Shown piece by piece: positions 1 through 5,984 of a stretch of 7,364 nucleotides of DNA. Made by a program: the position numbers and the translations under genes. This DNA is from Bacteroidetes bacterium CG23_combo_of_CG06-09_8_20_14_all_32_9 (lineage in GTDB: Bacteria > Bacteroidota > Bacteroidia > Bacteroidales > GWA2-32-17). Each line of letters starts with the position of its first letter. The stretch's first letter is position 1. The DNA is taken from positions 1 to 7,364 of the forward strand of contig PCSS01000196.1 of the NCBI GenBank assembly GCA_002771395.1, written 5' to 3'. A model generated the notes under the pieces. The model was given only the letters and a program-made list of their open reading frames with translations, was not told where the DNA came from and ran no database searches.

Positions 1-176
1 TGAATAGTTACAAAAGTTCAAATAAAATCAGTCGTTCCTTAAGGTCATAAGGCTTTTGATTTTTCCCGTTTTTTACCCTGTTAAATGTTTTTCATTTGTT
101 GTTTATTGCTTTTATTTTTACCTGCAAGTATTAAGAAGTTACAAATATTAGTACCAAACAAGTGTTCTTTAAAGTG

Positions 177-1103
177 TTACATAGCACTTGAGTTATGAAA
201 TTTCTCCATAAATATTTTCAACTCATCTTCAAAAGATAAATCGGGTGAGGTTAAAAGTTTCATAATTCGTTCATCGCGTTTTACAAGCAGTTCGCGCATT
301 TGCAAGTGCTGGTTAATATAAATTATTTCGAGTTTTGGGTTCAATTTTTTAATGCATTCTGAAATTTCCACAATTGATATAACTTTATCAACCAAGTTAT
401 AAGTGCCTGATTCAATATTAGTATCAACTAAATTAGCTAAAATATTTGCAATTTTTTCGATATGAATAAATGAACGTCGCTGAAATCCGTTTCCATAGAT
501 ATTTATTTTACCAATAAAACTTGCGTCAAACATAAAGCGGTTGATAACAGCGTCAAACCTCATACTTATACCGTAACCATAAACATTACCGCTTCTAACA
601 ATGAATGTATCCATTTTAGGGATAAGATGTTCAACATGTTTTTCGCCACGGTATTTTGAAATTCCGTAAAAACTTTTTGGGTCGGGAATAGTATTAATAT
701 CAACTTCTTGGCTATTTGCACCGTAAATAGAAGCACTGCTCAGATAAATAAAACGTTTTACATTACTTTCTTCGGTGGCATAAACCAGTTCTGCTGTACC
801 CCAGTGATTTACCTGCTCAAAGAGATGTGAACTTTCGTTAGATAACGGGGTAGAAACTTTTGCAGCAAGATGATAAATTACATCAACTTTTTGTACAATT
901 TGTTTTAGTGAACGCGAGTCAAGAATTTCGCCTTTAATAAATCGTACTTTGCCTCTTTTTATCCCCGAATGAAGGAAAATATTGTAGTTATTGCGACTTA
1001 AATTATCAAATATTACTATCTCGCTAACAGAAGGATTTTGGTCTAATAAACGTGTAAGTTCGGTTCCAATATATCCTGCTCCGCCTGTAATAAGTACTTT
1101 CAT
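177..1103 (-). CDS. NAD-dependent epimerase/dehydratase (extended SDR family)
   Basis: This 308-residue protein is a cytoplasmic extended short-chain dehydrogenase/reductase, the family that converts nucleotide sugars by epimerisation, dehydration or reduction using bound NAD(P). Visible marks are the N-terminal Rossmann glycine motif GGAGYIG (residues 7-13), HLAA (78-81), the active-site serine region SSASIYG (122-128), the catalytic pair Y146/K150 in YGISK, and the late YGNG...RSFIHI segment (203-215) typical of sugar-nucleotide epimerases. Length fits the family (about 300-350). The ATG start sits directly before the Rossmann strand, so it is secure. It begins 24 bp after the cysH-like gene on the same strand, so the two are probably one transcript. 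The exact substrate (for example UDP-glucose, GDP- or dTDP-sugars) cannot be told from sequence. Sugar-nucleotide modification for surface glycans is the likeliest role, by inference. Confidence 0.9.
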   Translation of the reverse strand: MKVLITGGAGYIGTELTRLLDQNPSVSEIVIFDNLSRNNYNIFLHSGIKRGKVRFIKGEILDSRSLKQIVQKVDVIYHLAAKVSTPLSNESSHLFEQVNHWGTAELVYATEESNVKRFIYLSSASIYGANSQEVDINTIPDPKSFYGISKYRGEKHVEHLIPKMDTFIVRSGNVYGYGISMRFDAVINRFMFDASFIGKINIYGNGFQRRSFIHIEKIANILANLVDTNIESGTYNLVDKVISIVEISECIKKLNPKLEIIYINQHLQMRELLVKRDERIMKLLTSPDLSFEDELKIFMEKFHNSSAM

Positions 1104-1127
1104 TTTAGAGTTATAATTTTAAAAGAT

Positions 1128-1784
1128 TTATTTTTCAATAATCAAGTCGGTATTCAAGCCGCATTCAGTCTTATTCATTCCATACCAGCGCCCTGATCTT
1201 TCGTCATCGGTAACAATTTTTCGTGTGCATGGTTCACAGCCGATACTAACAAATCCTTTATCTTCTAATGGGTGGTGTGGAAAATTGTGTTCTTTTATAT
1301 AATCGTAAATCATTTGTTTTGTCCAGTTAATTAATGGATGAAAACGAACAACATTATGTGGTGCAAAATCTTCAACAAAAAGTTTTGAACGTATTTTGCT
1401 TTGGTCGGCACGCACACCGTTAATCCACACATCGTAATCAGCAAGAATGGCATCTAAGGGCTGAACTTTATTTAAAAAACAACAATAATCGGGGTCGCTT
1501 GTAAAAAGTAAATTTCCCTGATTATCTTTTTGTAATATTTTTGGAACAATTGGTTTTAAGTCAAATACGTTAATTTCAAATTTCTTTTGCAAAAGATTTT
1601 TATACAGAATGGTTTCCGGAAATAAATAACCGGTATTAATAAAATAGACAGGAATATCTTTATCTATCTGACTGATAATATGTAATAAAACAACACTTTG
1701 GGTTTGAAATGAAGATGTGGCAAAAAGTTTTTTCCCCTGATGTTTGTATAGTTTAATTTGTCTTTCTATTTCATTAAATGTCAT
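1128..1784 (-). CDS. cysH: Phosphoadenylyl/adenylyl-sulfate reductase family protein (CysH-like)
   Basis: This 218-residue protein belongs to the PAPS/APS reductase family, which reduces activated sulfate to sulfite in assimilatory sulfur metabolism in the cytoplasm. The nucleotide-binding region SSFQTQSVVLL starts at residue 24, followed by INTGYLFPET (49-58), NGVRADQSKIR (122-132) and GCEPCTRK (182-189). C101-C102 plus C183 and C186 form the four-cysteine pattern that binds a [4Fe-4S] cluster in APS-type reductases, so APS is the more likely substrate than PAPS. The catalytic Cys lies in the C-terminal ECGL motif (C208). Family members usually read ECGLH there; this one reads ECGLN. Length is slightly short but complete. 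A TAnnTTTG promoter element lies 20 bp upstream of the ATG, and the epimerase gene follows after 24 bp. No sulfate adenylyltransferase or sulfite reductase gene is in the window. Confidence 0.88.
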   Translation of the reverse strand: MTFNEIERQIKLYKHQGKKLFATSSFQTQSVVLLHIISQIDKDIPVYFINTGYLFPETILYKNLLQKKFEINVFDLKPIVPKILQKDNQGNLLFTSDPDYCCFLNKVQPLDAILADYDVWINGVRADQSKIRSKLFVEDFAPHNVVRFHPLINWTKQMIYDYIKEHNFPHHPLEDKGFVSIGCEPCTRKIVTDDERSGRWYGMNKTECGLNTDLIIEK

Positions 1785-1803
1785 TTGAATCAGTTTTGAA
1801 ATG

Positions 1804-1811
1804 CAAAACTA
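1804..1811 (-). promoter_or_regulatory. Putative Bacteroidota -7 promoter element for the cysH-epimerase pair
   Basis: Read on the minus strand this is TAGTTTTG, an exact match to the Bacteroidetes -7 consensus TAnnTTTG, ending 19 bases before the cysH start codon. The 5' leader would be only about 10-15 bases. No clear TTTG -33 element is seen at the expected distance; only a T-rich stretch lies there. The 114-bp gap from the preceding nuclease gene leaves room for an independent promoter. Confidence 0.45.
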
Positions 1812-1898
1812 CAAAAATTTATTTATGATTAAAATTTGCAATTTAGGATTTTAACTGACTATGAATTTATGATGTAAGGGTTATACAAATCGAAACAA

Positions 1899-2936
1899 CT
1901 ATTTTTCTTTTACTAAAATAATATAAACCGGAAAATGGTCGCTATAGCCACTCATGTACATGGTGCCAACATAAGTACGGAAAGGGTAACCGGCATAATT
2001 ACCATCTTTTTGAATCAAATAATTCTTATTAAAAACCATTGCTTTTAAAAATCTGTAAGATGATTTATCTTGCTCAAGAAAAGGCTGCGACACAATAATC
2101 TGGTCAAAAAGATTCCATTTGTCTCTATATGCAAGGCTTCCTATTCCATCATTTTTCAGCATTTTATACATAGGGTTAAAAAAATTGCCGGGTTTTGTTT
2201 TGGTATCAACCGACTTGGCTTTCAAATGTTTTGTAAGACTATTATTTGTAGGGTCATCATTTAAGTCGCCCATAATAATAATTTTAGCATTAGCATCGGT
2301 TTTCATAATAGAATCGGCAATGCTTCGGCAAAGGTCGGCGGCAGCATTTCTCAGTGGTGCGCTGCTTTCTTCGCCTCCACGTCGCGAGGGCCAGTGATTT
2401 ACAATAAAATGTACAGGTTCACCATCTAATAGTCCTGAAACTACCAATTGATCGCGGGTATGCCAGTCGTCTTTTCCGGGAATTTTTAAAGTTACCGAGC
2501 GGGTATTTGTAACTGTAAAATGCTGTTTCTGATAAAGTAAAGCTACATCAACACTTCGTAAATCGGGACCATCAATATGAACAAATCCATAATTTAAAGG
2601 TGCAAGCGCCGGAGAAGCAACTAAATCTTCAAGAACTTTATCATTTTCAACTTCGCAAACTCCAATAACAACAGGACCTTTTGCCTGAATTTCGTCACCA
2701 ATCCCGATAATTACTTTGGATAGGTTTTCAATCTTTTTAAAATATTTTTTTGAATTCCAATGGTTTTTACCGTTAGGTAAAAATTCTTCATCATTTTTAT
2801 TTGGATCATTAATAGTATCGAAAAAATTTTCGACATTGTAAAAAGCGACACATAAAGCGTTGTATTTTTTTTCCTGCGAAAAACTATAGTTAATCAGCAA
2901 AAAAACAATAATTACCGTTAATAATATTTTTATCAT
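1899..2936 (-). CDS. Secreted endonuclease/exonuclease/phosphatase family protein
   Basis: This 345-residue protein has the DNase I-like (EEP) fold, a Mg2+-dependent phosphodiesterase family that includes nucleases and phosphatases. Residues 1-20 form a signal peptide with a hydrophobic core and an ...SFS|Q cleavage site, so it is exported to the periplasm or beyond. The family motifs appear in order: FYNVENFFDT (N34, E36), CEVEN (metal ligand E95), NHWPSRRGG (H181), GDLNDDP (D224, N226), FDQI (D278) and the C-terminal catalytic SDHFPV (D333, H334). All expected catalytic positions are kept, so the enzyme is probably active. The ATG at 2936 gives a clean signal peptide. A TAnnTTTG element lies about 55 bp upstream. 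A role in extracellular DNA use or phosphate scavenging is plausible, but the substrate cannot be fixed; a phosphatase role is possible. No C-terminal type IX sorting domain is present. Confidence 0.9.
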   Translation of the reverse strand: MIKILLTVIIVFLLINYSFSQEKKYNALCVAFYNVENFFDTINDPNKNDEEFLPNGKNHWNSKKYFKKIENLSKVIIGIGDEIQAKGPVVIGVCEVENDKVLEDLVASPALAPLNYGFVHIDGPDLRSVDVALLYQKQHFTVTNTRSVTLKIPGKDDWHTRDQLVVSGLLDGEPVHFIVNHWPSRRGGEESSAPLRNAAADLCRSIADSIMKTDANAKIIIMGDLNDDPTNNSLTKHLKAKSVDTKTKPGNFFNPMYKMLKNDGIGSLAYRDKWNLFDQIIVSQPFLEQDKSSYRFLKAMVFNKNYLIQKDGNYAGYPFRTYVGTMYMSGYSDHFPVYIILVKEK

Positions 2937-2991
2937 AAATGTAAATTATTAATAATTCATAAGGTAACTATAATTGGTTACTACTCACCCT

Positions 2992-2999
2992 CAAAAGTA
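2992..2999 (-). promoter_or_regulatory. Putative -7 promoter element for the secreted nuclease gene
   Basis: The minus-strand reading TACTTTTG matches TAnnTTTG exactly and would give a leader of about 50 bases before the ATG at 2936. The -33 position falls on or next to the GC-rich inverted-repeat arm at 3014-3026 and does not resemble TTTG. If this is a real promoter, its upstream half was probably set by the neighbouring repeat insertion. Confidence 0.4.
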
Positions 3000-3013
3000 A
3001 AGATAAATTGTTT

Positions 3014-3076
3014 ACCCCGTTGGATATTTTATTTTTATTGCACATTAGTTTTTCAATTAGGGTTATCCAACGGGGT
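3014..3076. repeat. Perfect 13-bp inverted repeat with 37-nt spacer
   Basis: The arms ACCCCGTTGGATA (3014-3026) and TATCCAACGGGGT (3064-3076) are perfect reverse complements enclosing an AT-rich 37-nt spacer. They are clearly more GC-rich than their surroundings. Neither strand has a T-run after the second arm, so an intrinsic terminator is unlikely. The right arm lies about 10 bp from the broken 3' end of the ORF6N fragment, which suggests a REP-like or small mobile-element remnant. That identity is inferred, as only one copy is in the window. Confidence 0.6.
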
Positions 3077-3084
3077 GAATTGCT

Positions 3085-3264
3085 TCATTGTTTACCATCA
3101 GTAAAAGCATACGGAATCGCACCACCTAAGTACTTTTTTGATGGTATCACATTTTGTGATACTACTGCATTTACTTCACTGTTGCTAAGTTTAAACATAA
3201 AATCATCAGGGAAACGATCCATATTTCTACGTACATCTTGTTTTAATGCTCTTGTTTCAACTCC
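3085..3264 (-). pseudogene. Truncated ORF6N-domain (phage-type DNA-binding) gene fragment
   Basis: The minus-strand reading contains GVETRALKQDVRRNMDRFPDDFMFKL, then a serine/glutamate linker and a YLGGAIPYAFT stretch. This is the core of the ORF6N domain, found at the N-terminus of phage and chromosomal antirepressor-like proteins. The usual N-terminal lead-in (a strand-rich stretch ending in a D-A-L-Y-type motif) is missing and replaced by unrelated sequence. The frame ends three residues after AFTD at a TGA, where intact relatives continue with EQGVAML and a C-terminal half. Both ends are therefore lost and no function is expected. It lies between porZ and the nuclease gene, next to an inverted repeat. 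Confidence 0.7.
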
Positions 3265-3369
3265 ATTATGTATTACACGTTTTCTTATCCTGTTTCCTGT
3301 AGGGTAGTAGCTAAAGTCCAAATCGGGTTTGGTACTACTATCAAAACGTGTTACTTTGACAAAAGTTTT
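3265..3369 (-). pseudogene. Possible RHS/YD-repeat fragment fused to the ORF6N remnant
   Basis: This stretch is in frame with, and directly upstream of, the ORF6N fragment. It reads KVTRFDSSTKPDLDFSYYPTG then NRIRKRVI, which resembles the F-x-YDPxGNR(I/V) signature of RHS/YD-repeat proteins. A TGA (3370-3372) closes the frame upstream, and the only start available near the front of the open part is a TTG at 3321. It is too short to be a functional RHS gene and is most likely debris joined by deletion or recombination. The RHS assignment rests on a short motif and is tentative. Confidence 0.42.
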
Positions 3370-3413
3370 TCAGCACATCAAGATATTTAACCAGAAAATA
3401 AAAACTCCCTGCC

Positions 3414-3449
3414 TATTTCTATTTATTTCTGTATATTTCTGAATATTTC
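3414..3449. repeat. Four TATTTC units at exact 10-bp spacing
   Basis: TATTTC begins at 3414, 3424, 3434 and 3444; the first three copies extend to TATTTCT and the last to TATTTCG. The 3-4 nt between copies vary. The spacing is close to one DNA helical turn, so all copies would face the same side of the helix. The array lies 26 bp beyond the 3' end of porZ. It could be a phased protein-binding site, a curved-DNA element or a decayed short tandem repeat. Confidence 0.6.
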
Positions 3450-3474
3450 GTTACTTTGCGGTAACCAGTAACTA

Positions 3475-5829
3475 TCAGTTTATAAAAAGAATTTTTGTAA
3501 CATACGTTTTAGAACCGTCATTATTACTGCAAAATACTAAATAAACCCCTGTTTGAACTTTTTCTCCTGCAAAATTTCGTCCATTCCAAATTGCTTGTCC
3601 GCCTTCGGCTTTTGTTTGAAAAACCACATTTCCTACAATATCAGAAATTTTAACATCAGCATTTGAAACCAAACCACAAATGGCTATAACTCCTTCGTAA
3701 CCCGGCTTTACCGGATTTGGAAAAGCATATACATTGTGAAAAAAATCTTCTCCTTCGGTAGCAGTAGAGCGATATGAGATAAGACCTTTATTGGTAGCAA
3801 TAAATACTTCGCCTGAATTGGGTTCTATCGAAATAGCAAGAATGGTATTTGAAAGCAAGGGACTGTTTTCTTTTGTAAAATGTAAAAGTTCCTGCGTTGC
3901 ATCTGCCGACATCATAAAAACTCCACCGCTCTCGGTTCCAAACCATTTACGATTTGCACCATCAATGGCAATAGCATTAACTGTTTCGGCTTCAAGCAAA
4001 AAATTTGCCTGACCAGGGTTTTCATTTGGTATTTTAATTTGCTGTGCATTAAATGAACTGCTCTCAAAAACATTTTCGGTATTACTGTAAAACACAACTC
4101 CTTTGTCAGTTCCTACCCATATTAAACCATCTTTATCTTCAGCAATGGCATAAATATTATTTGATATTATATCACCATTTTCATCCGTTACACTAATATA
4201 TTTCGTTGTATCATCGTTTTCGTTATCTATTGTTCCATTTTCGGAAAATGCCAAAAGTCCTAGTCCACGCGGAAGAATCATCCATTTTATTCCGTTTTGA
4301 GCACTTATAATTTTTCCTATATCGCTAGTTGCCGATGACAAGTTTTGTAATACACCTTTTATAACACAGCGAAGTGCAAAACTTTTCCATTGTCCATTGG
4401 GCTTTTTTACATTAAGCATATTTTTAGCCACATTAACTTCACCGTTAGCTGTAACCCACAGGTTTTCATCATCATCTACAACCATTCCTCCAACTCTTAT
4501 ATAAGGAGCGCCAGGAATAACAGATTGCAGACTACTATTATCTTCGGTATAATGAGCAATATAATTACCATTGTTTAATTCTAACACGCCTCCCCCCCAT
4601 GAGCCAAAATATACCTGGTTTGGATTTTTAGGATTTATGGCAATTTCACACATATCAATAGTTTGGTTAAGTTCTGAAATTTGGCTTGCAGTTATGTTTG
4701 TCCAGTTTTGATTATTAAACCAATAAATTTCTCCCTGTTTAAACAGGTTGTTCCATGATGGATCTCTTCCACCGGGAACAACAAAAACTTCATCGCTACC
4801 GGTAGCAATACTAATTGTACTTGTTTGTAAAGGACCGTTTGGAAAAACATGTTCGTAATTCAATGTTCCAGGTTTTTGCCATACTAAACCGGAAATGTTA
4901 TCGGCTATCCAAATAGTGCCATCGGCAGAATACTCGGCATCTTTTGGAAACGAACCCGCAGAAGTAAATGAATAATAAAGATTATAAGTGCCTTTATATG
5001 TGCTACATGAGGCAACAGAGTAAATATTTGCAATTAACAATTTGTTTTCGGAAACAACTAAATTTTGTGCATTTTTAATTGATGTATCGTAATTTATCCA
5101 TGTTGAATTTTCTAAAGTATAGAGTGTATCTTTATCCCATCCATCATCATCGTATAAAGCAAGTATATGGTTACCGAAATAAACAATGTGGCTGAATTTT
5201 TTGTTTTTATTCGGAATATCTGAAATTAATGACCAATTTGCAAAATTTACAAGATTTGGGTCGTTAAGTTGTGCTTTATAAATACCTGTTGAAGTGGCTG
5301 CATATAAAAAGACATTATCGGTACAAATTTCTAGTACGTTCAAATATGTTCCGTTTTGACCTATTAAATAAGTATCTTTTATTTCCTGTTTGTCAACATC
5401 TAAAACTACTATTCCGAAACCGCAAGACAGATAAGTTTCGCCATTAATATAATTTATATTATTAATTGATTTACTCCCGGTAAATTGTTTCCTGTATATG
5501 TCGGAAATGTTATAAATAGTATTATTCCGGATTAAATCTATATTCCCATTTTCGTAACCTATAATTAAAACATTTTTTTCGGGAATATATTGCAATGCAC
5601 TAATAACCACATCTGATAAACCATTTACCTTTGAAAGGGTTGTTGCCGAATTATCGGTTTGTGAATATACAAAAAGCCCACCGGTAGATAAACAATAGAT
5701 TTTGTCGCCAACAGGTTCAACATTTATTCCGGTAGAATACGGTAAGTGAACACGCCATTGACCAACAGGCACCTGACTTTTTACCTGAAAAAAACAGAGT
5801 ATTAAAAAACAATTAATTATTGTTCGCAT
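3475..5829 (-). CDS. porZ: Type IX secretion system attachment-complex protein PorZ
   Basis: This 784-residue exported protein matches PorZ, the two-propeller surface protein of the type IX secretion attachment complex (PorU-PorV-PorQ-PorZ). In P. gingivalis PorZ is 776 residues and supplies anionic LPS to the PorU sortase. Residues 1-18 form a signal peptide ending VKS|Q. The mature protein opens with the PorZ-typical GQWRVHLPY (about 23-31) and VNGLSDVVISAL...GYENGNIDLI (about 68-100). Later propeller blades show SNNIYAIAEDKDGLIWVGT (from about 557), VNAIAIDGANRKWFGTESGG (from about 617) and ILAISIEPNSGEVFIATNKG. The last ~90 residues, from VYAFPNPV to YVTKILFIN, form a type A sorting/CTD domain. 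The ATG at 5829 is preferred over an in-frame TTG at 5838, because the TTG overlaps a -7-like element and adds only three residues. The divergent neighbour is a glycosyltransferase. Confidence 0.88.
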   Translation of the reverse strand: MRTIINCFLILCFFQVKSQVPVGQWRVHLPYSTGINVEPVGDKIYCLSTGGLFVYSQTDNSATTLSKVNGLSDVVISALQYIPEKNVLIIGYENGNIDLIRNNTIYNISDIYRKQFTGSKSINNINYINGETYLSCGFGIVVLDVDKQEIKDTYLIGQNGTYLNVLEICTDNVFLYAATSTGIYKAQLNDPNLVNFANWSLISDIPNKNKKFSHIVYFGNHILALYDDDGWDKDTLYTLENSTWINYDTSIKNAQNLVVSENKLLIANIYSVASCSTYKGTYNLYYSFTSAGSFPKDAEYSADGTIWIADNISGLVWQKPGTLNYEHVFPNGPLQTSTISIATGSDEVFVVPGGRDPSWNNLFKQGEIYWFNNQNWTNITASQISELNQTIDMCEIAINPKNPNQVYFGSWGGGVLELNNGNYIAHYTEDNSSLQSVIPGAPYIRVGGMVVDDDENLWVTANGEVNVAKNMLNVKKPNGQWKSFALRCVIKGVLQNLSSATSDIGKIISAQNGIKWMILPRGLGLLAFSENGTIDNENDDTTKYISVTDENGDIISNNIYAIAEDKDGLIWVGTDKGVVFYSNTENVFESSSFNAQQIKIPNENPGQANFLLEAETVNAIAIDGANRKWFGTESGGVFMMSADATQELLHFTKENSPLLSNTILAISIEPNSGEVFIATNKGLISYRSTATEGEDFFHNVYAFPNPVKPGYEGVIAICGLVSNADVKISDIVGNVVFQTKAEGGQAIWNGRNFAGEKVQTGVYLVFCSNNDGSKTYVTKILFIN

Positions 5830-5835
5830 ATTAAA

Positions 5836-5843
5836 CAAATATA
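5836..5843 (-). promoter_or_regulatory. Possible -7 promoter element very close to the porZ start
   Basis: Read on the minus strand this is TATATTTG, matching TAnnTTTG, and it ends only 6 bases before the ATG at 5829. Transcription would start at or next to the ATG, implying a leaderless or nearly leaderless mRNA. No -33 element is visible and the region is very AT-rich, so a chance match is quite possible. Confidence 0.25.
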
Positions 5844-5901
5844 ATTTATAAATAACTTAAAAAAAAAGTTTTTATTATTATACTTAAAACGGTAAAAATT
5901 T

Positions 5902-5909
5902 TAACTTTA
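5902..5909 (+). promoter_or_regulatory. Possible -7 promoter element for the glycosyltransferase gene
   Basis: TAACTTTA differs from TAnnTTTG at the last base. It lies about 75 bp before the glycosyltransferase ATG (5985) in the divergent gap. A transcript starting some 6-8 bases downstream would carry the perfect hairpin at 5919-5940 at its very 5' end. No good -33 element is seen. Confidence 0.3.
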
Positions 5910-5918
5910 CAATTTGTT

Positions 5919-5940
5919 CCCTCTCTATGTGTAGAGAGGG
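5919..5940. repeat. Perfect 9-bp stem hairpin with TGTG loop in the divergent promoter gap
   Basis: CCCTCTCTA (5919-5927) and TAGAGAGGG (5932-5940) are perfect reverse complements around a 4-base loop. It sits in the 155-bp divergent gap between porZ and the glycosyltransferase. No T-run follows on either strand and no gene ends here, so a terminator is unlikely. Candidates are an operator for a dimeric regulator, a 5'-leader RNA hairpin on the glycosyltransferase mRNA, or a small dispersed repeat. Confidence 0.6.
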
Positions 5941-5984
5941 TTATATCGTAAGTTATAAACTAAATTGTTAATATTAACGATATT

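Noticed and set aside
37..52. Small hairpin CCTTA/TAAGG followed by T-rich sequence near the left edge
   Set aside because: The stem is only 5 bp and AT-rich, so it is too weak to support a terminator call; nothing else is supported in 1-176.
2070..2397. Two overlapping plus-strand open frames of 64 and 92 codons
   Set aside because: They lie antisense within the well-supported nuclease gene, have no recognisable domain, and are explained as shadows of it.
3014..3076. Intrinsic terminator interpretation of the 13-bp inverted repeat
   Set aside because: The loop is 37 nt and neither strand has a T-run after the second arm.
3008..3307. A 99-codon plus-strand open frame across the inverted repeat and ORF6N fragment
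   Set aside because: It is antisense to a frame with clear ORF6N similarity and shows no family motif of its own.
3414..3449. CRISPR-like interpretation of the spaced TATTTC repeats
   Set aside because: Repeats are 6-7 bases with 3-4 base gaps, far below CRISPR repeat and spacer sizes, and no cas gene is present.
3791..4578. Short open frames on both strands inside porZ
   Set aside because: PorZ similarity is continuous through the whole region; these are out-of-frame shadows.
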